This document shows, piece by piece, positions 42,614-51,722 of a stretch of 64,000 bases of DNA (positions within the stretch are counted from its first letter, which is position 1; every line of letters begins with the position of its first letter). Source of the DNA: Leuconostoc palmae (GTDB lineage: Bacteria > Bacillota > Bacilli > Lactobacillales > Lactobacillaceae); assembly GCF_019656075.1 (NCBI RefSeq), contig NZ_BPKZ01000004.1, positions 62,001 through 126,000 of the forward strand. Reading direction: 5' to 3'. The notes below the pieces were generated by a model, which did not search any database, was not told where the DNA came from, and saw nothing but the letters and a program-made list of their open reading frames with translations. The position numbers were made by a program, and so were the translations under genes.

Positions 42614-42997
42614 ATGTCATTTTCAGATTATTATTCAGGCGTACAACACATTGGTATTCCAACAAAAGATTTAGCAGCTGCTGAAGCTTTTTGGACAAAG
42701 CTAGGTTTCACTAAAACAGGTGATTTTCCAGTTGGAAATGTTATTTTCATGAAGCGCGACAATCTTGTGATTGAAACTTGGCAACAAGATGAAGTTGCTG
42801 GAAAACCTGGCGCAATTAATCATATTTCTATGGATACTACAGATGCTGATGCAGCATTTGTTGCTGCTAAGGCTGAAGGTTTTAAACTAATTGATTCAGA
42901 AGTGCAACATTTAGCTTTCTGGGAAAAAGGTATTAAGTTCTTTAACATTGAGGGACCTGATGCAGTTATTGTTGAATTTTGCGAAATTGTTAAGTAA
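42614..42997 (+). CDS. VOC (glyoxalase-like) family protein
   Basis: 127 residues, one VOC domain with two beta-alpha-beta repeats. The first metal-site His is in VQHIGIPTKDL, the second in INHISMDT, and the last Glu in VIVEFCEIVK. Such proteins include lyases, dioxygenases and resistance proteins; nothing here picks one. TAGGAG lies 7 bases before the ATG. It follows the mdh pair and ends at a strong terminator, so it may belong to that transcript. Confidence 0.8.
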   Translation: MSFSDYYSGVQHIGIPTKDLAAAEAFWTKLGFTKTGDFPVGNVIFMKRDNLVIETWQQDEVAGKPGAINHISMDTTDADAAFVAAKAEGFKLIDSEVQHLAFWEKGIKFFNIEGPDAVIVEFCEIVK

Positions 42998-43032
42998 AAA
43001 AAGGGACACAGTTTACTGTGTCCCTTTTTTTT
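42996..43032 (+). terminator. Terminator after the VOC gene
   Basis: AAAGGGACACAG and CTGTGTCCCTTT pair perfectly around TTTA and end in a run of eight T. Confidence 0.95.
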
Positions 43033-43124
43033 AGAAGTATTGATTTAAAAATGTTTTCAACATTATTTCAGAAAATGTTACATAATTTTCATTTGGTTAA
43101 GTTATTTATTTATGTGACAATCGC

Positions 43125-43174
43125 TTGACACGGGAATATAAAATCTATTAAACTATTCATGTAAGCGCTTAACA
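43125..43174 (+). promoter_or_regulatory. Fructokinase promoter and perfect cre site
   Basis: TTGACA (43125-43130) and TAAACT (43149-43154) are 18 bases apart. ATGTAAGCGCTTAACA (43159-43174) matches every position of the catabolite-responsive element WTGNAARCGNWWWNCA and lies on the predicted start point, so CcpA or another LacI-family protein should repress. Confidence 0.8.
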
Positions 43175-43279
43175 TCATTTATTATTTAACTGATAAAGTG
43201 CCTAGTATGATACTTGTGTAGTGCATTGTTACACTGTGGTGTACAAATACTTAGATTATAAAAAGAAAAGAGAATAGTC

Positions 43280-44146
43280 ATGGGATTATTAGGTGCAATT
43301 GAAGCTGGTGGAACAAAATTTGTTGTTGCTGTGGCAGATGAAAATTTTAACATTATTGAAAGAACAGCCTTTCCAACATTGGACGGTGAAAAAACACTCG
43401 ATCAAGTTATTGCTTTCTTTGATAAATTTGAAAACATTGATGCTATTGGAATTGCTGCATTTGGACCAATTGATATTGTTGAGGGATCTAAGACCTACGG
43501 ATATGTGCTAGCCACACCAAAAGTAGGTTGGTCAGGATATAACTTCCTTGGACGTATGAAGGCATGGCGTGATATTCCATATTTCTGGACGACTGACGTT
43601 AATGGTGCTGGATGGGCAGAATTTGAAACTGGAGCTGCTAAAGATGTCAACAATATGGTTTATCTAACAGTTGGTACTGGTGTTGGTGCTGGTATTGTCT
43701 CTGGTGGGCATTTAGTGAGTGGTTATGGACATCCAGAAGCAGGACATATTTTCTTGCAAAAACATCCAGAAGACAAATATGAAGGTCATTGCCCATTCCA
43801 TGGTGATAATTGTTTGGAAGGTTTGGCAGCTGGTCCTGCTATTGAAGATCGTTGGCAAATGAGCGCTAAGGAAATTCCAGATGGGCACAAGGCTTGGGAA
43901 ATTGAGGCATACTACTTGGCACAAGCAGCAGTGGATTATACGATGATTTTGCGTCCAGAAAAGATTGTACTTGGTGGTGGTGTACCTCACCGAGAAACAT
44001 TATTTCCATTAATTAGAAAAAGCTTTGCAGAACAAATGAGTGATTATCTTGATGTACCGGACTTGGATGATTATATTGTTCCTGTTGCTAATGGTGATAA
44101 TGCTGGCATATTGGGTTGTTTCTATCTAGCTAAAACACTTTTGTAA
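43280..44146 (+). CDS. scrK: Fructokinase (ROK family)
   Basis: Phosphorylates fructose to fructose 6-phosphate. The 288 residues start with the ATP loop GAIEAGGTKFVVAV. GTGVGAGIVSGGHLVSGYGHPEAGHIF follows, then the zinc motif with His and Cys ligands in GHCPFHGDNCLEGLAAGPAIEDR. It competes with mannitol dehydrogenase for fructose. A perfect cre site and a 250-base leader precede it. AGAAAAGAG is the ribosome binding site. Confidence 0.93.
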   Translation: MGLLGAIEAGGTKFVVAVADENFNIIERTAFPTLDGEKTLDQVIAFFDKFENIDAIGIAAFGPIDIVEGSKTYGYVLATPKVGWSGYNFLGRMKAWRDIPYFWTTDVNGAGWAEFETGAAKDVNNMVYLTVGTGVGAGIVSGGHLVSGYGHPEAGHIFLQKHPEDKYEGHCPFHGDNCLEGLAAGPAIEDRWQMSAKEIPDGHKAWEIEAYYLAQAAVDYTMILRPEKIVLGGGVPHRETLFPLIRKSFAEQMSDYLDVPDLDDYIVPVANGDNAGILGCFYLAKTLL

Positions 44147-44216
44147 TTCTCTTACTTTTTGTCGACGTAATGTTTTTATGTTATTATGAACATATTAATA
44201 TTTCGAGGACAAAAGT

Positions 44217-44585
44217 GTGGCGAAAACAATCAAGGACAATGATATTGCGATATGCGAAAATTTTACCAATACGTTTAAAATTTTAGGACGTAAGTGGAAT
44301 GGCTTAATTATTGAGATATTTTTAATTAGTGGAAAAAAGCGTTTTCTTGAACTTTCAAGAGCTATTCCAGCCTGCTCTGACCGTGTTTTAGTTGAACGTT
44401 TGAAAGAACTAGAAGCAGCTAATTTAGTAAAACGAGTGACTTATGAGGATTCAAGTTTAATTGAATATAAACTGACAGAGGCTGGTGAAGCTATGAGACC
44501 TATGATGGCGGCTATTCATGAGTGGTCAGATAAATACAATAGTCTAACTATTGCCAAACATAAGGACAGCAACGCTTTGTCATGA
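44217..44585 (+). CDS. HxlR-family transcriptional regulator
   Basis: A 122-residue winged-helix protein. CENFTNTFKILGRKWNGLIIEIFLISGKKRFLELSRAIPACSDRVLVERLKELEAANLVKR is the HxlR domain. Many members sense aldehydes, quinones or disulfide stress through an N-terminal cysteine; Cys14 and Cys50-type residues are present here. The GTG start at 44217 has GAGGAC about 8 bases upstream. No target gene is obvious next to it. Confidence 0.85.
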   Translation: MAKTIKDNDIAICENFTNTFKILGRKWNGLIIEIFLISGKKRFLELSRAIPACSDRVLVERLKELEAANLVKRVTYEDSSLIEYKLTEAGEAMRPMMAAIHEWSDKYNSLTIAKHKDSNALS

Positions 44586-44591
44586 TATACT
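44583..44591 (+). promoter_or_regulatory. Extended -10 promoter of the pheST leader
   Basis: TGATATACT lies at the 3' end of the hxlR gene, about 7 bases before the predicted T-box leader start. The same nonamer precedes glnQ and rnhC. Confidence 0.6.
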
Positions 44592-44597
44592 GTTAGT

Positions 44598-44880
44598 AGG
44601 GATTGAGCGAAAGTAAAATAAAACGTTCAGTTTAAATATTTTCTAACACTGTGAATGACCTAGTATTTGTCATAATCTGTTTAGCGAGTGGTTAATTTTT
44701 GATGAAAAGACCATCTTATTATGAACATTGAATTTCAGTCAGGAGTGTTTTGACGTAATGGTCGACGCATAGCAGCGATATCGCTACATAAGCCAGTGTT
44801 AATGCTGGAAATTTGGGTGGTACCACGGTTTAAAACGTCCCATGTTATCTAATATTAGATAACATGGGACGTTTTTTATT
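44598..44880 (+). ncRNA. T-box riboswitch (tRNA-Phe sensing) of pheST
   Basis: Senses uncharged tRNA. The T-box TGGGTGGTACCACG lies at 44814-44827. Stem I opens with GATTGA near 44603 and AGTA, and closes with TCAGTC at 44735-44740. The specifier is probably TTC (44734-44736), a Phe codon. The terminator has 16-bp arms starting ACGTCCCATG (44835-44850, 44857-44872) followed by a T-run. Antitermination turns on pheS and pheT. Confidence 0.9.
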
Positions 44881-44936
44881 GAAAAAGTCCACAAAAAGTT
44901 ATTTGAAGATTCTAGTATAGTTTGAAAGGAATAATT

Positions 44937-45986
44937 ATGAGTTTAATTGAGGATTTAAAGTCCCTTAAAGAAACAGCTGTCAAGCGTATTAATGCAACTG
45001 AAGCGGATATAGAAGCACTGAGAGTTGGATTATTGGGAAAAAAAGGCGAATTAACGTTATTACTAAAAGGTATGAAGGATGTCGCTCCTGAAGATAGGAA
45101 AACAGTTGGTGAAATTGGAAATGATGTTAGACAAAAAATTACGACATTATTATCTGAAAAAAAAGCTGCAATCGAAGAGCAACGTCTAAACGAACAATTA
45201 GCTTCTGAAACTGTTGATGTTACTATGCCTGGTAGCAATCATCACGTTGGACAACCACACGTTTTACAACAAATTATTGATGAGATAGAACAACACTTCT
45301 TAGGACTTGGATTTGAAGTGATTGATGATATTGTTGATTCACCTGAAGTGGAAACTGATGAATATAATTTTGAAAGAGAAAATCTACCTAAAGATCATCC
45401 TGCTCGAGATATGCAAGATACTTTTTATATTACGCCCGAAATCTTACTCAGAACGCAAACTTCTCCTGTTCAATCGCGTTCGTTAGAAAAGCATGATTTT
45501 TCAAAGGGACCATTGAAAATGATTGCACCAGGAAAAGTTTATCGACGGGATACTGATGATGCAACGCATTCACATCAATTTCATCAAGTAGAGGGAATGG
45601 TTGTCGGAGAAAATATTACCATGGCTGATTTGAAAGGTACATTACTTTCAATCATGCAAGAATTATTTGGTGAAAAACATCAAATACGTATGCGACCATC
45701 ATATTTTCCATTTACTGAACCATCAGTAGAAGTAGATGTTTCTTGGAATGAAGTCACACCTGACATGAAACCAGAAGATATTCAGTGGATTGAAGTGCTT
45801 GGTGCTGGTATGACTCATCCAAATGTACTACGGATGGACGGTATAGATCCAGAAAAGTATTCAGCTTTTGCCTTTGGATTGGGACCGGACCGATTTGCAA
45901 TGCTGAAATATGGTGTTGATGACATACGTCAATTTTACTTAAATGATGTTAGATTTCTATCACAATTTAATCGAAAGGGTAATTAA
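44937..45986 (+). CDS. pheS: Phenylalanyl-tRNA synthetase alpha subunit
   Basis: Catalytic subunit of the alpha2beta2 enzyme. It has an N-terminal coiled coil for tRNA binding (about residues 1-85) and the class II core with [46 protein letters not shown] and [23 protein letters not shown]. The 349-residue length is standard. ATG 44937 has GAAAGGA 7 bases upstream. pheT follows after 2 bases, and a T-box controls both. Confidence 0.97.
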   Translation: MSLIEDLKSLKETAVKRINATEADIEALRVGLLGKKGELTLLLKGMKDVAPEDRKTVGEIGNDVRQKITTLLSEKKAAIEEQRLNEQLASETVDVTMPGSNHHVGQPHVLQQIIDEIEQHFLGLGFEVIDDIVDSPEVETDEYNFERENLPKDHPARDMQDTFYITPEILLRTQTSPVQSRSLEKHDFSKGPLKMIAPGKVYRRDTDDATHSHQFHQVEGMVVGENITMADLKGTLLSIMQELFGEKHQIRMRPSYFPFTEPSVEVDVSWNEVTPDMKPEDIQWIEVLGAGMTHPNVLRMDGIDPEKYSAFAFGLGPDRFAMLKYGVDDIRQFYLNDVRFLSQFNRKGN

Positions 45987-45988
45987 AA

Positions 45989-48445
45989 ATGAAGATTAGT
46001 TTGAAATGGTTAAATCAATTTTTGTCAGAAAATATCTCGCTTGATGAAAAAACTGTGAATGACTTGGCCGAAAAAGTTGAACGAACAAGTGTTGAGGTGG
46101 ATTCTGTTTCAACACTTGCAAAAAAACAAGATGGGTTGGTTGTTGCAAAAGTTTGTTCCATAGTAGCGCACCCTGATTCTGATCATATGGTCATCACACA
46201 ATTAGATATTGGTCAAAAAGAGTTAGTCCAAGTTGTTACAGGTGCACCTAATGTCGCTGAAGGGCAATTAGTTATTTTAGCAAAAGTTGGAGCGCATATT
46301 TTGGATGCTGCAACAGGTAAACTTGTTGAACTTAAAGTAGCTAATTTACGTGGTCAAGAATCATTTGGTATGTTAGTTGCATTACAAGAAATTGGTTTTG
46401 ATAATAAAATTGCGCCAAAAGATTTTGAAGCAGGCATTTTTGTTTTTGATGAACAAGATGGTATGCAAGTAGGAGAAGATGCGCTTGAAGTTTTGGGGAT
46501 GAACGAACCGGTTATAGATACTGATTTAACACCAAATCGTGCAGATATGCTATCAATGATTGGCACAGCGTACGAATTTGGAGCTATGCTCAATTTATCA
46601 GTATTACTTCCTGAATTTGATTTAGCAGAATATGAAAAAGAGACGAAGGATCAAATTACCTTAGATATTCAAGATAAAGACCTAACGTCTAAATATGCAG
46701 TTCGAGTGATTAATAACGTTTCTGTGACGGATTCCCCGCTTTGGTTACAAAAAATATTATGGAACGCTGGTATGCGACCAATCAATAACATTGTTGATAT
46801 CACAAATTATATGATGCTTATGTATGGACAACCCCTTCATGCATTTGATCTTGATAAGTTACACAGCCATAAAATTATTGTACGTCGCGCAAAAAATAGC
46901 GAGACTCTCACAACACTTGACGGACAAAAACGTGATTTAAGAGCTAATGAAGATATTGTGGTAGCTACAGATGATGAAGCACTAATGTTAGCTGGTGTAA
47001 TGGGTGGTGTTAGTTCAGAAGTTGATAGCAATACAAAAAATATTGTAATTGAAAGTGCCATTTTTAATGCTAGTTTGATTAGAGCTACTGCTCGTCGCCA
47101 TAATATACATTCAGAGGCATCTGCGCGATTTGAAAGAGGCATCAATAGAGATAATACGTTTGTTGCCTTAGACCATGCAGCCCAGTTAGCTGATGAAGTA
47201 GCCCATGGCCAGATTAGTCATGGTATGGTTGTTGCAGTAGACGAACCATATGAAACAAAAAAACAAAAGTTAAGTATCCGGAGAGTTAATAAAATCCTAG
47301 GGACAGCTTTATCTGAAAAAGAAATATCTGATATTTTTGCTAAACTAAATTTTCAATATACAGTCTCCAAAGATGTTTTTGAGGTGGTATTACCTGCTCG
47401 CCGTCCTGATCTGTCTATTGAGGCGGATTTGATTGAAGAAATAGCTCGCCTTTATGGATATGATAACTTACCAATGACATTACCTTATGGACCAACAACA
47501 CCGGGTAAATTGACAACAACGCAGAGACAAATTAGAGCGAGTCGACGCATTATGGAAAGTTTAGGGATGAATCAGGCTATTTCATATGTGTTAACGACAC
47601 CTGAAAAAGCTAAACAATTTGCTGAAAATGCTATCGATGAAGTTGTATCATTAGATTATCCAATGAGTTCTGATCGTACAACTGTTCGTCAAAATTTACT
47701 GGCCGGTTTATTAGAAGATGTTTCTTATAATGTTAGTCATTCTGTTCATAATATTGCACTCTATGAACAAGGGCGAATTTTTATATCAAATAACAAAGAA
47801 TCATTGCCAACAGAAATTGAGCATATTGCAGGAGTACTAACGGGTACTTTACAAACCTCAACTTGGCAGACGTCAAAAATGGCTCAACCTGTAGATTTTT
47901 ATGATATCAAAGGAATTGTTGACTCATATCTCGAACAAATAGGTGTTGCAAACGTAACATATCGTGCCACAACACGGCATGATAATATGCACCCAGGACA
48001 AACCGCTGATGTATACAGTGATAATACTTATTTAGGATTTGTAGGACAAATTCATCCTAAATTAACTAAATCACAAAAGCTACCTGCAATTTTTGGGTTT
48101 GAATTGAATTTATTTACTGTGCTTTCTGCTACAAATCATTCTACGGAATATAAAGTTGTGTCGCGATTCCCGCAAATCAGCCGTGATGTTGCGTTACTCG
48201 TTAATAATCAAATCACACATGAAGATATTATTGAAGTGATCCAAAATTATGCAGGAGATAAACTGTTTGAAGTTAAATTATTTGATGTATATGTTGGCGA
48301 TAAACTACCCGCAGGTAAAAAATCATTGGCATATAACTTAGTTTTCCAAGACGAGAATACGACATTAGTCGAATCAGAAATAAATGTTGCTTTTAATAGG
48401 GTTTTGCAAGCATTAGTATCAGAAATAAAAGCAGAAATTCGTTAG
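45989..48445 (+). CDS. pheT: Phenylalanyl-tRNA synthetase beta subunit
   Basis: Editing and structural subunit. The N-terminal tRNA-binding OB domain (about residues 40-150) is followed by the B3/B4 editing domain with ARRHNIHSEASARFERG, the B5 domain, and a C-terminal anticodon-binding fold with VSRFPQISRDVALLV. The length of 818 residues is in the normal range. AAAGGG lies before the ATG in the pheS end. A complete partner of pheS. Confidence 0.97.
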   Translation: MKISLKWLNQFLSENISLDEKTVNDLAEKVERTSVEVDSVSTLAKKQDGLVVAKVCSIVAHPDSDHMVITQLDIGQKELVQVVTGAPNVAEGQLVILAKVGAHILDAATGKLVELKVANLRGQESFGMLVALQEIGFDNKIAPKDFEAGIFVFDEQDGMQVGEDALEVLGMNEPVIDTDLTPNRADMLSMIGTAYEFGAMLNLSVLLPEFDLAEYEKETKDQITLDIQDKDLTSKYAVRVINNVSVTDSPLWLQKILWNAGMRPINNIVDITNYMMLMYGQPLHAFDLDKLHSHKIIVRRAKNSETLTTLDGQKRDLRANEDIVVATDDEALMLAGVMGGVSSEVDSNTKNIVIESAIFNASLIRATARRHNIHSEASARFERGINRDNTFVALDHAAQLADEVAHGQISHGMVVAVDEPYETKKQKLSIRRVNKILGTALSEKEISDIFAKLNFQYTVSKDVFEVVLPARRPDLSIEADLIEEIARLYGYDNLPMTLPYGPTTPGKLTTTQRQIRASRRIMESLGMNQAISYVLTTPEKAKQFAENAIDEVVSLDYPMSSDRTTVRQNLLAGLLEDVSYNVSHSVHNIALYEQGRIFISNNKESLPTEIEHIAGVLTGTLQTSTWQTSKMAQPVDFYDIKGIVDSYLEQIGVANVTYRATTRHDNMHPGQTADVYSDNTYLGFVGQIHPKLTKSQKLPAIFGFELNLFTVLSATNHSTEYKVVSRFPQISRDVALLVNNQITHEDIIEVIQNYAGDKLFEVKLFDVYVGDKLPAGKKSLAYNLVFQDENTTLVESEINVAFNRVLQALVSEIKAEIR

Positions 48446-48460
48446 TCAATTTAAATTAAT

Positions 48461-48489
48461 TTGAGTTAAGTACAGTTTCCCTGTATAAT
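48461..48489 (+). promoter_or_regulatory. murA promoter
   Basis: TTGAGT (48461-48466) and TATAAT (48484-48489) are 17 bases apart, 34 bases before the murA ATG. Confidence 0.75.
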
Positions 48490-48522
48490 TGACTGTGGAC
48501 TATAACGTTTTAAGGAAAATTC

Positions 48523-49809
48523 ATGGCTAAAATAATTGTAAATGGTGGAAAGCGCATTCAAGGAGAGGTCACAATAGGTGGCGCCAAGAATTCGACAGTA
48601 GCGTTAATACCCGCTGCTATTTTGGCTGATACGCCAGTAAAATTTGATACTGTACCTCAGATTCTCGATGTTAAAAACTTGCAATTGATTTTAGATGCAA
48701 TGAATGTACATTCGAAATTTGAAAATGGTGATTTAGATATTGATCCAACACAAATTGCGGAAAGTGAGTTACCTAGTGGTGCGATTAAATCATTGAGAGC
48801 TTCCTATTATTTTATGGGTGCACTGTTGGGTAGATTTAATCGTGCTACTGTCACTTTTCCAGGCGGTGATAATTTAGGACGTCGACCTATTGATCAGCAT
48901 ATAAAAGGTTTCGAAGCACTTGGAGCTAGTGTAACAGAATCAAATGATATTATTCATATAGATGCTACTGAGAATGGTTTAACTGGGGCTCGCATTGCCT
49001 TAGATACTGTTTCTGTAGGTGCGACTATCAATATTATTTTGGCTGCTGTTCGTGCAAAGGGACAGACAGTCATTGAAAATGCTGCACGAGAACCCGAAAT
49101 TATTGATATTGCAACTTTTTTAAACAACATGGGAGCAAACATTCGCGGGGCAGGAACAGATACAATACGTATTGCGGGTGTACCAAGTTTGAAAGCAAGG
49201 AATACACACACTGTTATTCCTGATAGGATTGAAGCAGGAACATATATGAGTATGGCTGCTGCGTTTGGTAATGGCGTAACGATTAAAAATGTTATTCCTG
49301 AACACTTGGAATCTTACACTTCAAAATTAATTGAAATGGGGGTTAATCTTGAAATAGGTGAAGATACTATCCATGTTTATCCATCAAACACATTGCAACC
49401 AGTTACCATTAAAACAATGCCTTATCCTGGCTTCGCCACCGATTTACAGCAACCAATCACACCATTATTGCTTATGGCAGAAGGTGAAAGTCTTATTCGT
49501 GATACCATTTATCCAAAGCGAGTTAAACATATTGCTGAATTAAGACGAATGGGAGGAGATATTGATTCTGAAATTCCAGGGAAAATCAGGGTAAATCATT
49601 CGCCACGATTAATCGGAACAACTGTTGAAGCCGCAGAAATAAGAGCAGGAGCTGCCCTTGTTATAGCTGCTATTATGGCAGAAGGCCAAACAGTCATTAA
49701 TGATGCAGATCACATTTTGCGTGGTTATGATCGTATACAAGATAAGTTGACAGCGTTAGGTGCTGATATAACAATTGAAGGTATTGATTTAATTAATTTA
49801 ATGCCTTAA
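48523..49809 (+). CDS. murA: UDP-GlcNAc 1-carboxyvinyltransferase with Asp in the catalytic loop
   Basis: First committed step of peptidoglycan synthesis. The 428-residue protein has the inside-out barrel blocks [30 protein letters not shown] and [18 protein letters not shown]. The loop that normally reads PGGC (Cys115 in E. coli) reads PGGDNLG, with Asp116 from GAT at 48868-48870. Enzymes with Asp here are active but are not alkylated by fosfomycin, as known for Mycobacterium and Chlamydia. A second murA paralogue may exist elsewhere. AAGGA lies before the ATG. Confidence 0.95.
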   Translation: MAKIIVNGGKRIQGEVTIGGAKNSTVALIPAAILADTPVKFDTVPQILDVKNLQLILDAMNVHSKFENGDLDIDPTQIAESELPSGAIKSLRASYYFMGALLGRFNRATVTFPGGDNLGRRPIDQHIKGFEALGASVTESNDIIHIDATENGLTGARIALDTVSVGATINIILAAVRAKGQTVIENAAREPEIIDIATFLNNMGANIRGAGTDTIRIAGVPSLKARNTHTVIPDRIEAGTYMSMAAAFGNGVTIKNVIPEHLESYTSKLIEMGVNLEIGEDTIHVYPSNTLQPVTIKTMPYPGFATDLQQPITPLLLMAEGESLIRDTIYPKRVKHIAELRRMGGDIDSEIPGKIRVNHSPRLIGTTVEAAEIRAGAALVIAAIMAEGQTVINDADHILRGYDRIQDKLTALGADITIEGIDLINLMP

Positions 49810-49912
49810 ATAATAATTTAAGTTCTTGCAACAAATTGTGTACCATGATAAAATATACTGGTTATATACTGACTCTGTTACAGAAGTATCAGGGCGCTAA
49901 GGAGAAATAGTT

Positions 49913-50179
49913 ATGCAAGCAGAAATTCATCCAGATTACCGTCCAGTAGTTTTTCTTGATGCTACTACAGGTAAAAAGTTTTTGTCAGCTTCAACAGTAA
50001 CATCAAATGATACAACTGATTTTGAAGGACAAGAATATCCTGTAATTCGTATGGATATTACATCAGACTCACATCCATTTTACACTGGTAAGCAAAAGTT
50101 TACGCAAGCTGATGGTGCAGTCGACAAGTTCAACAAGAAGTTTGCTGGATTTGGTTTCAAGAACAACGAAGATAAGTAA
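49913..50179 (+). CDS. rpmE2: Ribosomal protein bL31, type B (zinc-free)
   Basis: 88 residues. [24 protein letters not shown] and the [11 protein letters not shown] block are typical of the cysteine-free bL31 form, which replaces the zinc-binding form under zinc shortage in bacteria that have both. AAGGAG lies 7 bases before the ATG, and a strong terminator follows, so it is a single-gene unit. Biased codon use fits high expression. Confidence 0.95.
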   Translation: MQAEIHPDYRPVVFLDATTGKKFLSASTVTSNDTTDFEGQEYPVIRMDITSDSHPFYTGKQKFTQADGAVDKFNKKFAGFGFKNNEDK

Positions 50180-50189
50180 TTGTTCTGTT

Positions 50190-50225
50190 AAAAGCGTTCA
50201 CTTAAGTGAACGCTTTTATTTTTTA
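50190..50225 (+). terminator. Terminator of rpmE2
   Basis: AAAAGCGTTCACTT and AAGTGAACGCTTTT form an uninterrupted inverted repeat followed by T-rich sequence. Confidence 0.93.
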
Positions 50226-50236
50226 TTAAAACAGAT

Positions 50237-50301
50237 GGAGGGATACTGTAGGTTAATATGCTTTTTGATAGCTATTAACTCTGCACTATAGAATAAACAT
50301 G
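50237..50301 (+). promoter_or_regulatory. Displaced Shine-Dalgarno and stem-loop before rlmD
   Basis: GGAGGG (50237-50242) lies 56 bases before the ATG at 50299, which has no ribosome binding site nearby. GTTAATA (50252-50258) and TATTAAC (50273-50279) pair perfectly, and GC pairs with GC inside after one bulge. No upstream ORF links the two. Confidence 0.5.
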
Positions 50302-51675
50302 ACAAGAACAGTACTTCCAGTTAAGTTGAATCAAAAGATTACAGCCGATGTTGATGATATTCGTATTGACGGTATGGGTATTGTCTATATCACACCTGAT
50401 TATCCAATCTTTGTAGCAGATGCTATTCCCGATGAAAAAATTTTGTTTGAAGTGACACAAGTTGACAAATTCTCGGGTTACGGAAAAATTATCAAAAGAT
50501 TAATAGCATCAGATAAGCGTCAAAATAGTGATCGACAATATTTGATTGATGCCGGAACAGCACCATTAGTTAACTTGAAATATAATGCACAACTTGATTT
50601 GAAAAAACAGCAAGTTAGACGCTTATTTGAACAGAAAAATATAGATGTTATTGTTAGTGATACTATCGGTATGGAAAATCCTACCTATTATCGAAACAAA
50701 ACTATTGTACCTGTTAAGTGGCAAAATGGACGTTTAACTAGTGGTTTTTATCGTCGTGGGACTCATGATTTGGTTCCAATGAATGATTACTTTGTAAATG
50801 ATGAAAAAATTGATCAGGCGATTATTATCGTTAGAAACATCTTAGAAAAATACGTTATTAGTGCTTTTGATCCTGATACGCAAACTGGCGCAATAAGATA
50901 TATCATGATAAGGCGTGGATATTATTCACATGAATTAATGGTTGTGTTAGTTTCAAATGAAAAGCAGATAAAATCAGAAGCTGAAATTATAGATGATATC
51001 AAGTCTGAATTACCGGAGTTAAAAAGCTTGATTTTTAACTATAGTCCCAAAAAAGATTTTGTATTGTTAAGCCCAAATAATCGAACGCTTTGGGGGCAGA
51101 CTACTATAAATGATACTTTGTTGGGATATCAATTTATCATTGGGCCAAATTCTTTTTACCAAGTCAATCCACAGACTACTGAAATACTATATGATTTAGC
51201 AGCTAAAAAAGCAAAATTAAAATCAACTGATACGGTAATTGATGCATATTCAGGGATCGGAACAATAGGTATAACAATTTCAAAACATGTCAAAAAAGTT
51301 TTAGGTGTGGAAGTCGTTCCTGGTGCCGTGGTAGATGCACAATCAAATTTGCGTAATAATAATATTAGAAATGCTGAATATATTTTGTCAGATGCGCCTG
51401 AACAATTTAAGAAATGGCAAGCAGAAAAATTAAATCCAGATGTTGTTTTTGTTGATCCACCACGCCGTGGCTTAACGACACAACTTATTCAAGCTACTGT
51501 TGATATGGCACCAAATAAAATCGTATATATCAGTTGCAATCCAGTGAGTCTAGTTAGAGATGCAGAAGAAATTATAGCTAGTGGTTATCAAATTGATGGA
51601 CCGATTATTCCGGTTGATCAGTTTCCTCAAACTTCTCATGTTGAAAGTATTACTGTATTTAAGAAAAGATTTTAA
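50299..51675 (+). CDS. rlmD: 23S rRNA (uracil-5-)-methyltransferase RumA/RlmD family
   Basis: 458 residues. An N-terminal TRAM/OB RNA-binding domain (about 1-65, DIRIDGMGIVYITPDYPIFVADAIPDEKI) precedes the SAM-dependent domain with DAYSGIGTIGI, DPPRRGL and the catalytic Cys in VYISCNPVSLVRD. The N-terminal iron-sulfur cysteines of E. coli RlmD are absent, as in other Firmicutes members such as RlmCD, so which uracil is methylated is open. Confidence 0.88.
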   Translation: MTRTVLPVKLNQKITADVDDIRIDGMGIVYITPDYPIFVADAIPDEKILFEVTQVDKFSGYGKIIKRLIASDKRQNSDRQYLIDAGTAPLVNLKYNAQLDLKKQQVRRLFEQKNIDVIVSDTIGMENPTYYRNKTIVPVKWQNGRLTSGFYRRGTHDLVPMNDYFVNDEKIDQAIIIVRNILEKYVISAFDPDTQTGAIRYIMIRRGYYSHELMVVLVSNEKQIKSEAEIIDDIKSELPELKSLIFNYSPKKDFVLLSPNNRTLWGQTTINDTLLGYQFIIGPNSFYQVNPQTTEILYDLAAKKAKLKSTDTVIDAYSGIGTIGITISKHVKKVLGVEVVPGAVVDAQSNLRNNNIRNAEYILSDAPEQFKKWQAEKLNPDVVFVDPPRRGLTTQLIQATVDMAPNKIVYISCNPVSLVRDAEEIIASGYQIDGPIIPVDQFPQTSHVESITVFKKRF

Positions 51676-51722
51676 TGCTATCAATTTTATTTAAATAAAA
51701 ATGTATGATCTTGGGGTGGAAA

